Made by a program: the position numbers and the translations under genes. A model generated the notes under the pieces. The model had not been told where the DNA came from and did no database searches. It saw nothing but the letters and a program-made list of their open reading frames with translations. This document shows positions 1 through 7,521 of a stretch of 9,025 nucleotides of DNA, one piece after another; positions within the stretch are counted from its first letter, which is position 1, and every line of letters starts with the position of its first letter. This DNA is from Bryobacterales bacterium (GTDB lineage: Bacteria > Acidobacteriota > Terriglobia > Bryobacterales > Bryobacteraceae). The stretch spans positions 1 to 9,025 of the forward strand of contig PKYZ01000938.1 in the NCBI GenBank assembly GCA_003132865.1, read 5' to 3'.

Positions 1-69
1 CGCAAGAAACCAAACCACTTCCCTTCCCGGACACGAACCCGTTTCCCGCAACCCCCTTGCCACACCAAC

Positions 70-75
70 TACAAT
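70..75 (+). promoter_or_regulatory. Possible -10 box of tldD (leaderless arrangement)
   Basis: The hexamer TACAAT ends six bases before the ATG at 82, and no Shine-Dalgarno sequence is visible between them. If this is the -10 element, transcription would begin at or next to the start codon, giving a leaderless mRNA. No convincing -35 box lies 16-18 bases upstream (TTGCCA at 57-62 is too close), so this is tentative. The rest of 1-81 shows no gene. Confidence 0.3.
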
Positions 76-81
76 AAAGAT

Positions 82-1512
82 ATGCACTTCTCAGAGTCGA
101 TATTTGCCTCGCGTTTCCACATCACCCGCGGCGACCTGGAGGCGTACCTCGCCGAGGCCCTGTCGCAGGGCGGCGATTATGCCGATCTATACTTCGAGTA
201 CCTGCTCACCAGCTCCATCGGCATCGATGAATCCATGGTCAAGAGCGCGGCACAGGGCGTCTCCATGGGCGTCGGGGTCCGAGTCATCTCGGGGGAGCGC
301 ACCGGCTACGCCTACAGCGACGATCTCTCGCCCGAACGCATCCGCAAGGCCGCCAAGGTTGCCGCCTGCATCGCGGCCGGACCCAGCAAAGTGGACAAAT
401 TCAATCTCAGCGAGGGTGACCGCCATAACCTCTATCCGGTGCTGACCGCTCCCACCGAGACCGCCTTCTCCGAGCTTGTCGAGCTGGTGAAACGCGCCGA
501 CCGCGCAGCGCGCGCCTACGATCCGCGCATCTTCCAGGTGCAGGCGAGCTACGCCGATAATCTGCGGCAAGTGCTGGTGGCCACCAGCGAAGGGGTGCTG
601 TCGTGGGACCGCCAGCCGATGACGCGGCTGAACGTGGCGGCGTTGGCGCGGGTGAACGGCTGGACCCCGCAGCGCGGCCATGCGGGCGGCGGCGGACGCG
701 TGGATCTCGGCTTCTTCCTGAACGAAAAAACGCCCGAGCATTTCGCCGCGCGAGCCGCGCGCGAAGCCATCGTGATGCTGGACGCAGTGGACGCGCCCGC
801 CGGCGAGACGACCGTAGTGCTGGGCCCCGGCTGGCCCGGCATCCTGCTGCATGAAGCCGTGGGCCACGGCCTGGAAGCCGATTTCAACCGCAAGGGCGTC
901 TCCGCGTTCAGCGGACGCATTGGCCAGCAGGTGGCCAACCCCTTGTGCACCGTCATTGACGACGGCACCATCGCCAACCGGCGCGGCTCGTTGAACGTGG
1001 ACGACGAAGGCCATCCCACCGGACGCAATGTGCTCATCGAGAACGGCATCCTGCGCGGCTATTTGCAAGACAAGCTTTCGAGCCGCCTCACCGGCGCCGC
1101 GGAGACCGGCAGCGGCCGCCGCGAAAGCTACGCGCACATCCCCATGCCGCGCATGACCAACACGTTCATGCTGGCCGGCGAAAGCGATCCCGAGGAGATC
1201 ATCCGCTCGGTGCCCAAGGGCCTCTACTGCCCCGATTTCGGCGGCGGCCAGGTAGATATCACCAGCGGCAATTTCGTCTTCTCGGCCGCGGAAAGCTATC
1301 TCATCGAAGGCGGGCGCGTGACGCGCCCCGTGCGCAACGCCACGCTGATCGGCAATGGCCCGGAAGCGTTGAAGTACGTCAGCATGGTGGGCAACGATCT
1401 GAAGCTGGACGAAGGCATCGGCGTTTGCGGCAAGGAGGGGCAGAGCGTGCCGGTGGGCGTGGGCATCCCTACCATCAGGATCGATCGCATGACGGTGGGG
1501 GGCACGGCGTGA
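82..1512 (+). CDS. tldD: TldD, catalytic subunit of the TldD/TldE (PmbA) metalloprotease
   Basis: 476 aa, close to the usual length of about 480 aa. This is the zinc-bearing subunit of a cytosolic heterodimeric protease that degrades unfolded or short peptides; in E. coli it matures microcin B17 and helps degrade the CcdA antitoxin. The HExxxH site is HEAVGH at residues 257-262, inside LLHEAVGHGLEADFNRKG. The conserved C-terminal segment SMVGNDLKLDEGIGVCGKEG carries C449, which in the family completes zinc binding. Other family blocks are ISGERTGYAYSDD near residue 70, GGGGR near 205, DDEGHPTG near 310, RESYAHIPMPRMTNT near 350 and FGGGQVDITSGNFVFS near 385. The start at 82 has no Shine-Dalgarno but the N-terminus fits the family. 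It is followed by its partner pmbA 70 bases downstream on the same strand, probably as one operon. Nothing looks broken. Confidence 0.97.
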   Translation: MHFSESIFASRFHITRGDLEAYLAEALSQGGDYADLYFEYLLTSSIGIDESMVKSAAQGVSMGVGVRVISGERTGYAYSDDLSPERIRKAAKVAACIAAGPSKVDKFNLSEGDRHNLYPVLTAPTETAFSELVELVKRADRAARAYDPRIFQVQASYADNLRQVLVATSEGVLSWDRQPMTRLNVAALARVNGWTPQRGHAGGGGRVDLGFFLNEKTPEHFAARAAREAIVMLDAVDAPAGETTVVLGPGWPGILLHEAVGHGLEADFNRKGVSAFSGRIGQQVANPLCTVIDDGTIANRRGSLNVDDEGHPTGRNVLIENGILRGYLQDKLSSRLTGAAETGSGRRESYAHIPMPRMTNTFMLAGESDPEEIIRSVPKGLYCPDFGGGQVDITSGNFVFSAAESYLIEGGRVTRPVRNATLIGNGPEALKYVSMVGNDLKLDEGIGVCGKEGQSVPVGVGIPTIRIDRMTVGGTA

Positions 1513-1519
1513 CTCGGTT

Positions 1520-1563
1520 GTGGGGCAGGCTCCCAGCCTGCGGCGGCCTCCCAGGCCGCCCCC
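1520..1563. repeat. Double-hairpin intergenic repeat, copy 1
   Basis: After a GTGGGG lead there are two perfect adjacent inverted repeats. The first has arms GCAGGCT (1525-1531) and AGCCTGC (1535-1541) around CCC. The second has arms GGCGGCCT (1542-1549) and AGGCCGCC (1553-1560), again around CCC. GGG at 1522-1524 can also pair with CCC at 1561-1563, closing both hairpins into a three-way structure. It lies in the tldD-pmbA gap and resembles the REP-like palindromic repeats of large soil-bacterial genomes. There is no T-run, so it is not a typical intrinsic terminator, but it could affect mRNA stability or relative expression of the two genes. Confidence 0.75.
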
Positions 1564-1582
1564 GCACGAAGCTTTCAATAAC

Positions 1583-2941
1583 ATGCAAAAGCCAAGTGAC
1601 ACGTATACCAGCCTAGCCGCGGAGATCGTCCAGCAGGCGCTGGCAGCGGGCGCAACCGACGCCGAGTGCACCATCAGCGAAGGCGACGAGTTTTCCGCCA
1701 ACGTGCGCCTGCGCGAGGTGGAGACGCTGAAGGAAGCCGGGTCGCGCGGCGCGGGACTGCGCATCCTGAGAGGGCGGCATACCGGCTCGGCGTACACCTC
1801 CGATCTTTCGGCCGATGGCATTCGCCACATGGTGCTGTCGGCGATCGAACTGGCTGAAATCACCACGGAGGATCCGCATGCCGGCCTGCCGGACGCCGCC
1901 GATCTGGGGTCCATTCCCGGCGACCTGGGGCTGTATTGCAGCGATGTGGAGGGCCTCGCCACCGACGTAAAGATCGACATGGCCCGCCGCGCCGAAGATG
2001 CCGCATTGCGCGCGGACGCCCGCATCACGAATTCCGAGGGCGCGTCGTTCGACACGCACCTGGGCCGGCGTGCCTTCGCCAATTCGCGCGGGTTCGCGGG
2101 CGAGTATCGGGCCAGCTATTGTTCGCTCTCCACGGTTCCGGTGGCGCGCGAGGGCGAATCCATGGAGCGCGACTACTGGTTCACGACGGCGCGCGGGTTC
2201 GCGGGCCTGGAGAAGCCGGAAGACGTGGGCCGCATCGCCGCGCAACGCGCCGTGCGGCGGCTGGGCGCGCGGAAGGTGGAAACGCAGAAAGTGCCGGTGG
2301 TTTTTGAGCCGCGCACCGCGCGCACGCTGCTCGACAACATTTTCGACGCCGTGCATGGCGGGGCGGTCTACCGCAATGAGTCGTTCCTGGCGGGCAAGCT
2401 GGGCGAGCGCGTGGCGTCGGAGAAGCTGACGGTGATCGACGACGGCACCATCCCCGGTCTGTTCGGCACATCGCCCTACGATGACGAAGGCGTGCCCACG
2501 CGACGCACGATGGTCATTGAGAACGGCGTGCTGAAGAGCTACCTGCTGAACACGTACACGGCGCGCAAGCTGGGGCTGCGCTCGACCGGCAACGCCTCGC
2601 GCGGCTTGGCGGGAAACGCGGGTGTGGGCAATGGCAACCTTTATATCGAGAGAGGCGGCGCAACGCCCGAGCAACTCATCGCCGGCATTCGCGACGGTTT
2701 CTACGTGACCGAGCTGATCGGTTTCGGCGTAAATATCGTGACCGGGGATTATTCGCGGGGCGCCGTCGGTCTGTGGATCCGCAACGGCGAGCTGGCATTC
2801 CCGGTTTCCGAAGTGACCATCGCGGGGACTCTGCAGCAGATGCTGATGAATCTGGAAGCGGTTGGGTCGGACCTGGAGTTCCGCGGGTCTATGGCTGCGC
2901 CGACGCTGGTAGTGGGGGAGATGACGGTGGGGGGCCTGTAG
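1583..2941 (+). CDS. pmbA: PmbA/TldE, partner subunit of the TldD/TldE metalloprotease
   Basis: 452 aa from the ATG at 1583, matching the usual family length of about 450 aa. It belongs to the same family as TldD but lacks the HExxxH motif, as TldE/PmbA proteins do; it forms the non-zinc half of the heterodimer and shapes the substrate channel. Family blocks include LREVETLKEAGSRGAGLRI near residue 50, FEPRTARTLLDNI near 240, VIDDGTIPGLFGTSPYDDEG near 285, the Gly/Asn-rich segment AGNAGVGNGNLYIERGG, and VTGDYSRGAVGLWI followed by the terminal PTLVVGEMTVGGL. The frame is also open to a GTG at 1520, but that extension would translate the hairpin repeat into a Pro/Arg-rich leader, so 1583 is preferred. 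The Shine-Dalgarno is weak. It is likely co-transcribed with tldD. Confidence 0.95.
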   Translation: MQKPSDTYTSLAAEIVQQALAAGATDAECTISEGDEFSANVRLREVETLKEAGSRGAGLRILRGRHTGSAYTSDLSADGIRHMVLSAIELAEITTEDPHAGLPDAADLGSIPGDLGLYCSDVEGLATDVKIDMARRAEDAALRADARITNSEGASFDTHLGRRAFANSRGFAGEYRASYCSLSTVPVAREGESMERDYWFTTARGFAGLEKPEDVGRIAAQRAVRRLGARKVETQKVPVVFEPRTARTLLDNIFDAVHGGAVYRNESFLAGKLGERVASEKLTVIDDGTIPGLFGTSPYDDEGVPTRRTMVIENGVLKSYLLNTYTARKLGLRSTGNASRGLAGNAGVGNGNLYIERGGATPEQLIAGIRDGFYVTELIGFGVNIVTGDYSRGAVGLWIRNGELAFPVSEVTIAGTLQQMLMNLEAVGSDLEFRGSMAAPTLVVGEMTVGGL

Positions 2942-3173
2942 CCCAATGCCGCATACTTTTCCCAATATCGGTGACGTTGCAGAATTCGTGGGGTGCAGGT
3001 CTGCGCGGGTCCTCCAGGACCCGCGCTTTGCGCGACGGAGTCAGCCATATCCGAGACACCAATCGGCCGACGTGGACTGTCGGGATCTGGTACACAGATA
3101 ACCCTGCCGCGTGGGCATGGCCAAGAACGATCTTCTGGTTGAAGTCTGCGTCAGCCCGGAACCGCGGCCTCAT
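2889..3173 (-). pseudogene. Decayed DUF5615/PIN-like toxin (partner of the DUF433 gene)
   Basis: The start codon at 3173 overlaps the stop of the DUF433 gene as ATGA, the coupling usual for DUF433/DUF5615 pairs. The opening residues, RFRADADFNQKIVLG, look like the N-terminal strand and acidic site of DUF5615 (PIN/Mut7-C-like) proteins. A HAHAAGLS stretch follows immediately where the family normally has about a dozen more residues, and then a short GRLVS remnant. From about 3047 onwards the frame no longer resembles the family: it runs through the hairpin repeat and overlaps the 3' end of pmbA antisense by 53 bases, which suggests no selection. The open frame is 94 aa and later catalytic acidic residues are absent. 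I read this as a nuclease-type toxin with internal deletions and a lost C-terminus. Family assignment rests on pattern recognition only. Confidence 0.5.
2988..3026. repeat. Double-hairpin intergenic repeat, copy 2
   Basis: This has the same layout as the repeat before pmbA: a GTGGGG lead, a degenerate first hairpin (GCAG-GT-CTGC, 2995-3004) and a perfect second one with 11-base arms GCGCGGGTCCT (3003-3013) and AGGACCCGCGC (3016-3026) around CC. The arm sequences differ from copy 1 while pairing is kept, so structure rather than primary sequence is conserved. It lies 47 bases after the pmbA stop codon and interrupts the decayed toxin frame read on the other strand. A bidirectional transcript-end or mRNA-protecting role is possible. 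Confidence 0.65.
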
Positions 3174-3490
3174 GCACTGGGGGTTGGCGTCTCGCGCCGG
3201 GCGGCCTCCAGCTTAGAATAAAGCGCTGGATGCTTACGCCGAGTTTCGTCTCGCATAAGTGCGAACTCTGCCCTTGCATCCCGCAGGTAGGCGTCCATGC
3301 TCTCCCGATTCGCCAGGTAAAATGCGACGGCCCCCCCGAAGACCTGCTCCAAGCTGAGGGCAGGGAACGATTCGACGATGCCTTCAGGCGATTCGCCCCG
3401 CAGGTAGGCATATACGACGGAGTCAAGGGAAACTCGGCTCCCGGCAATGTAATATCCGCCTTCGCGCTGTTCGACGTATCCCGCCGCCAT
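3170..3490 (-). CDS. DUF433-family antitoxin-like protein
   Basis: 106 aa from the ATG at 3490. The DUF433 core covers about residues 11-70: GGYYIAGSRVSLDSVVYAYL, then RGESPEGIVESFPALSLEQV, then AVAFYLANRESMDAYL. DUF433 proteins are small winged-helix/HTH-like proteins, often found as the antitoxin of a DUF5615 PIN-like toxin, which they bind and whose operon they presumably repress. The C-terminal 35 residues are charged and probably contact the toxin. The frame extends to 3535, but 3490 is chosen because an AGGGG Shine-Dalgarno precedes it at good spacing and the extra 15 residues do not fit the family. The toxin gene directly downstream, joined by ATGA, is decayed, so this looks like an orphan antitoxin. 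It is the last readable intact gene of the minus-strand island. Confidence 0.8.
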   Translation of the reverse strand: MAAGYVEQREGGYYIAGSRVSLDSVVYAYLRGESPEGIVESFPALSLEQVFGGAVAFYLANRESMDAYLRDARAEFALMRDETRRKHPALYSKLEAARRETPTPSA

Positions 3491-3505
3491 GCTGCCCCTG
3501 CGTAT

Positions 3506-3535
3506 GGTATAGGGCGTGCAGAGGTCGCCCCGCAA
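3506..3535 (-). promoter_or_regulatory. Possible promoter of the DUF433 gene
   Basis: Read on the minus strand, TTGCGG (3535-3530) is followed after 18 bases by TATACC (3511-3506), a moderate sigma70-like pair. The expected start would fall about nine bases before the ATG at 3490, which crowds the Shine-Dalgarno, so the assignment is weak. It would let the antitoxin be transcribed independently of the large cassette upstream. Confidence 0.25.
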
Positions 3536-3763
3536 AAGCCCTCGGATTTCCCTGTTCTGACGGGCGTTTCACGGGAGCGATCCGGCAGGAGCGGCCCGGC
3601 GGCTCAATTTCCCAGATCTTCCTGGGAGTTTGGGCACGCACTTCTACGGAATGCGCGTGACGCGTCAACCTGCCAGGATTCGGCCCCTTACCGCTGCCAG
3701 GCCGACCTGAGGCAACCGAACGCGTGATCGTGCTGTCTATGCCAGATCAGAGTGACCAAAGTG
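3536..3763. other. Intergenic stretch between the two-gene cassette and the DUF433 gene
   Basis: No coding frame here looks like a protein on either strand. A six-base stem (TCCCAG/CTGGGA, 3610-3627, loop of six) is the only local hairpin I noticed, and no T-run follows it on either strand. I see no tRNA, repeat array or mobile-element end. Confidence 0.5.
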
Positions 3764-5590
3764 TCAATCAGCGGCTGGCGCTGCAGCCTCCGGAAAAACC
3801 CACCGGCGCCACAGCTCAGGCGGGAGCGGCCTGCCGTAACGCAGCGACGCCAGGACTGCCGCCGCCACTGGGGCATCCCCTGGTAACCGCAATCGCGGCG
3901 CGGCCTCTCTCATGGCCGCCACAAGTTGGCGAAGGCCAGAGAGGATGTCTGCGGCAGCGCGAGTATCCTCATGCGCCTCCAGATGGACAGCAATCGGTTG
4001 ACCCGCCTGCATTTTATCATCGAAGACTTGCTCGCCCCAATTTTCCGGTGGAATCCACGACATAAGATCGAGCGGCCGACTATTACCCGGGCTACGAGGA
4101 CCGAAGGCGCCTAGGACCAAACATCGATAAATCTTGCAGATCAAATCATCCCGCGTATCATCATGCAGCACGCAGCATAGCTCCAGTAACATCAGAACGA
4201 AAAACGAGCTCTGAGATAATACCGTTGGGCGGTCCGGCCGGGTCGCCACCTTTTCGAAGACGTTATCCAGCGAATTGCCAAAGTCCAGGAATGGCAGAAC
4301 GCTGTGCCCCAGCCGCCGCAACCAAAGCCTTTGCACCAGCGCTTCGAAGAGATCCTTCACCTCAGGGACGCGCCCGGCGTTTCGCCAGATCTCCGTCATA
4401 AGAAAGATCTCAATATGCTGGATGTCAAGCACAGGTCGAAACACGGCAACGTTCGCAGTCGCGAGCATCGCAGCCCAGTTCGCAATCTCGTTCAACCTGT
4501 CGTTGCGGGTCCGCTCTTGTCCAACAAAATCGAGATCTGAACGCTCGGCGAGCTCGACGGAAAGCAGTCCAAGGCGGCCCACGTGCCAGTAGGCAACATA
4601 GGACGAGGCGACAGCTCCAACATAGCTGCCTAGCGCCAGGTGATCGATTGAGTGCTCGGTCGCCAAATCGCTGATATGAGCGCAGTAGAATCTGTCCAAC
4701 TCCGCAATGTAGAAGTCCCTCCAAAAGCGTCGGACCGCGGCAGCAACCGCTGCCTCCGGGCGTTCTGCGTGCAGCCTCCACAGAGCGATGGCCGCCCACT
4801 CCAAAAGGTCTATCCAACCGGTCTCGAAAGAGGCATTCTCCCCAGCGTGTTGGCGCAGGATGATTAGCGCCACGGGGATGAGATCTGGACCCCGCGTGCC
4901 GGCGCTCTCCCGGAGCACGTCGTCGATAAACTGCCTCCAGTGCGGTACCAACTGTTGCTCCCAGGCGTCTGTACCATGCCTGAAATCGGCGGCCTGTGCC
5001 GAGAGGTAGCTCAACTGACCAAAAAAGCGCTCCGGGAGCAGCGAAGGGCTGAGGATATGTTGGATAGTCTGTTCGACCAGTTCCGATAGATTCCAGCGGA
5101 GAAAGACAAGTGCGATGTTATCGCGCAATTCCGTGGGCGCATTTGCTACGAGCCGGTCGTACGCCTCGACTCCATTGTGTTGATCGTCCTTGTTGTATGC
5201 GAGGATGATTGTTACCGAGGCCACGCAATCCAAGCCTTCGGCATTCAAGTCTGGTGACATCGCCATCCGCAAATCTCGGTCGAAATCGTTGCCGGTCCAT
5301 GTCTTATTCGTGAGCGGTTCGTCTTTCAGTACAAATATGACGAGGCGCCGTTCGTCGTCCGAAAGGAAGGCAAGATCGATCCCGAACTCGGCCTCCACTT
5401 TGCTTTTCGGGTAGCCTAGCTCCCCGCTGCGCAAAAAGGGCAACCGCACCGGCTTACCGAACTTAGCAAGGCCCAAGTTGTACGCGACCCAATCGATACC
5501 CCACTTCGTTCCACTCTTCTCGCGCCGCGTCCTTTCGCTGAGGCTCTGCAAGTAATAGGTGACGAATGATTTTATGGATTCTGCGTTCAC
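3764..5590 (-). CDS. Large protein of unknown function with PD-(D/E)XK-like N-terminal block (cassette gene 2)
   Basis: 608 aa. I cannot name the family. Residues 28-35 (TKWGIDWVAYNLG) are followed by a block that looks like a PD-(D/E)XK nuclease core: E68 and GID72 on one strand, then LVIFVLKDE with K89 on the next, then a helix near 101-112. The usual E/QxK residue is Val87, so catalysis is uncertain; E91 might replace it. From about residue 130 the protein is mixed, then mostly helical (WEQQLVPHWRQFIDDVL near 210, WRDFYIAELDRFY near 290), without signal peptide, clear membrane segment, Walker A motif or HTH. It starts with GTG, overlapping the stop of the upstream gene as GTGA, with AGAGGG as a possible ribosome-binding site nine bases upstream; the two genes are surely co-translated. 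By eye base composition is less GC-rich than in tldD/pmbA, consistent with transfer. A nuclease-like effector of a defence system is a hypothesis. Confidence 0.75.
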   Translation of the reverse strand: MNAESIKSFVTYYLQSLSERTRREKSGTKWGIDWVAYNLGLAKFGKPVRLPFLRSGELGYPKSKVEAEFGIDLAFLSDDERRLVIFVLKDEPLTNKTWTGNDFDRDLRMAMSPDLNAEGLDCVASVTIILAYNKDDQHNGVEAYDRLVANAPTELRDNIALVFLRWNLSELVEQTIQHILSPSLLPERFFGQLSYLSAQAADFRHGTDAWEQQLVPHWRQFIDDVLRESAGTRGPDLIPVALIILRQHAGENASFETGWIDLLEWAAIALWRLHAERPEAAVAAAVRRFWRDFYIAELDRFYCAHISDLATEHSIDHLALGSYVGAVASSYVAYWHVGRLGLLSVELAERSDLDFVGQERTRNDRLNEIANWAAMLATANVAVFRPVLDIQHIEIFLMTEIWRNAGRVPEVKDLFEALVQRLWLRRLGHSVLPFLDFGNSLDNVFEKVATRPDRPTVLSQSSFFVLMLLELCCVLHDDTRDDLICKIYRCLVLGAFGPRSPGNSRPLDLMSWIPPENWGEQVFDDKMQAGQPIAVHLEAHEDTRAAADILSGLRQLVAAMREAAPRLRLPGDAPVAAAVLASLRYGRPLPPELWRRWVFPEAAAPAAD

Positions 5591-7521
5591 CCCGAATCGC
5601 CCTCTTTTGTTAACGCCTCTAACTTGCCAATGCGCGATTCGGCCGCAAGGCGCCGTAGGTGCATGCCCTCGAGGTCGAGGACCTCCATCTGTGGCACTTC
5701 AAAGCTTGAGGATGCAGAACGCATTTCGGAAGGCGCCCCGAGTGATCCACCGGAGAACATTCGGTATCCCGTTCCGCCGTAGAGTAGACAAATTGTAGGA
5801 AACTGGTTCAAGAAAAACGACTGCTCCCTAACACCTTTTGAGACATCCCGCATCAGCTTCTGACCGTGCAGCCTCTCGGCCCGAGCCTGGCCAGGAACCT
5901 GCATCCGTAACGCGGGCGAGGCCGAGGCTTGATGCGTCGCGCCGAGGCGTTCGCGAACGTCGGTGAGGATTGCCGCCAAGTACTCGTGATCGGCAATCGC
6001 CGCCGCGAGTGCCGTGCGATAGTGATAAGTATTCAGGCACTGCATCGCGACCTCTTCATAGAACAGTCCCAGGAGGTCTCCCCCGATTTCATCGACGCGC
6101 CCTGCCAGGCAGGCGTGCAGTCGCGCAAGAGCGCCATAGTCGATGTGCCGGCGCTGGGCCTCGAGGAGCAGCAACTCTATCTGATCAGGCGAAGCGCTGC
6201 CTACAAGACGCGGATCTAACTTTTCCACGGCAGATGCAAACACAACGATGCCCAGATGACGTGCCGGTGCCTCCGCATGGAAGCAAAGGTCCCCGGAAAC
6301 CATCGTGGCGAGGCCCTTTTGTCTCAGCAATTGGAAGAAACCGGCAAACTTGCCATCGTCCACAACCTGAAGCCACGTCTTGCCCGAGTGCTGTGCCAGA
6401 ATCTTAACGACTTCACGCATCGCCGAGGCGTCCTTCACAGCTAGGACATTGAGCGTATGCTCTATAGCGTCCCAAGCCTCGACATTCGTGGCCGAGACCG
6501 GAAAGAGCGCCACAAGTAGCTGACACCAGTCCTCGGCGAGGATCGGACCGGAGTGGTTTGCAGCTGCAATGCCGTTTAACCCGGTCAGCAGCGTGCAACA
6601 TTTTGCTTTATCGCCCATACTGGGCCGCGCAACGCGCTTCAATTCGCGATGAGTCCACGACCATGAGCTTCTATCGGCGTGCGCGATGCAACTGAGGAGA
6701 AAGCACCACGCAATCTCCTCTTCGCCGTCCGGACAAAGACAGCGGTCGCGTAGATCGAGAGCGATTCTCTCATCCAGTAGAGGCTGCCCGGCAGCGCCTG
6801 CCCAAGACTGAATGTACGCTGCCCGCCATGCCGCGTTGCCAGCCGCTCGGAGGCGCTCTTCGAGAGATGAAAACAGGGCGGCAGCCGCAGGCTGCAGCGT
6901 AGTCACGCGCCTCAGCCAACCGATCATGTTCGCGATGACTTCGAGAGATTCGCGCTCCGGCCTACTGTCCAACCACAGCCCCGCCACCGCAACGGCTTCT
7001 GCCGGACTCTTGGCGCAGAACGCTTCAATACAGCCCCAAAACCCGTGGTACAAATGATCGCCCACCTGCTGCCGTGCTGCCATGATCCACGGGAACACTT
7101 CTTCGGCGGTCAAGTGGATCCGGCGAAATAGCTCGATAGCGAATTTGAGAGTCGAGAAGGCCTCTCGACGGTCATGCACCATCAACAACAAGAATTGTGT
7201 GCGTTCCGTGGCGGTCCATCCCTCCATCGCGTCGGCCCACAGCCTCCCCATGAAGAAACAGACATCCTCGCCCGCTCCTAATTGGCTATAAGCTGCCAAG
7301 CTGAAGCGCATGAATTCGTCATTCGGCTGCGGAGGCCCATCGAACAAACCGACCAATAGCCCAGCAAGCGACTCTCCGGCTTTATTCGCGTTCGACAATT
7401 CCTGCCCGATCATGGCCTCGGCGGCGACGCCAGATGACGAGGCACCCGGTCCCTGCGACTTCATCGCAACCAGCGCAGCCGTAAGATGAGGATATGTCGA
7501 CGCAAACGGTTCAGGAATCAT
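5587..7521 (-). CDS. Large helical protein of unknown function (cassette gene 1)
   Basis: 644 aa from the ATG at 7521; the frame stays open to a GTG at 7605 (672 aa), but those 28 residues look unstructured and neither start has a clear Shine-Dalgarno, so the start is uncertain. The family is not recognised. Most of the chain (about residues 20-520) is a run of amphipathic helices with Trp/Leu/Ala spacing, resembling a HEAT/ARM-type solenoid and suggesting a binding scaffold rather than an enzyme. The last 100 residues differ: a basic stretch (GQARAERLHGQKLMRDVSK), then FPTICLLYGGTGYRMFSGG, then SSSFEVPQMEVLDLEGM and a charged tail. This looks like a separate conserved domain. SGKT near residue 380 lacks the leading Gly/Ala of a Walker A motif, and no nucleotide-binding site was seen. 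The stop overlaps the next gene as GTGA, so the two products are probably made in fixed ratio and act together. Confidence 0.75.
   Translation of the reverse strand: MIPEPFASTYPHLTAALVAMKSQGPGASSSGVAAEAMIGQELSNANKAGESLAGLLVGLFDGPPQPNDEFMRFSLAAYSQLGAGEDVCFFMGRLWADAMEGWTATERTQFLLLMVHDRREAFSTLKFAIELFRRIHLTAEEVFPWIMAARQQVGDHLYHGFWGCIEAFCAKSPAEAVAVAGLWLDSRPERESLEVIANMIGWLRRVTTLQPAAAALFSSLEERLRAAGNAAWRAAYIQSWAGAAGQPLLDERIALDLRDRCLCPDGEEEIAWCFLLSCIAHADRSSWSWTHRELKRVARPSMGDKAKCCTLLTGLNGIAAANHSGPILAEDWCQLLVALFPVSATNVEAWDAIEHTLNVLAVKDASAMREVVKILAQHSGKTWLQVVDDGKFAGFFQLLRQKGLATMVSGDLCFHAEAPARHLGIVVFASAVEKLDPRLVGSASPDQIELLLLEAQRRHIDYGALARLHACLAGRVDEIGGDLLGLFYEEVAMQCLNTYHYRTALAAAIADHEYLAAILTDVRERLGATHQASASPALRMQVPGQARAERLHGQKLMRDVSKGVREQSFFLNQFPTICLLYGGTGYRMFSGGSLGAPSEMRSASSSFEVPQMEVLDLEGMHLRRLAAESRIGKLEALTKEGDSG

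Noticed and set aside
1520..1582. GTG at 1520 as start of pmbA
   Set aside because: The added 21 residues are a translation of the hairpin repeat and are not typical of the family; the ATG at 1583 gives the normal length.
187..2082. 631-aa open frame on the minus strand opposite tldD and pmbA
   Set aside because: It is the antisense shadow of two strongly conserved genes in GC-rich DNA, has low-complexity Ala/Arg/His composition, and spans the intergenic repeat.
1613..2965. 450-aa minus-strand open frame opposite pmbA
   Set aside because: Antisense shadow; rich in His/Arg/Gln with no recognisable motif, while the plus strand clearly encodes PmbA.
3610..3627. TCCCAG/CTGGGA hairpin as terminator of the cassette
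   Set aside because: Only six base pairs, no T-run on either strand, and about 140 bases past the gene end.
6102..6114. CCTGCC-A-GGCAGG palindrome inside the helical cassette gene as a possible regulatory site
   Set aside because: It lies within well-formed coding sequence, and a short GC-rich palindrome of this size is expected by chance.
6376..6396. SGKT in the helical cassette protein as a possible Walker A motif
   Set aside because: The required Gly/Ala five residues before the Gly is a Leu, and no Walker B or other nucleotide-binding context is seen.
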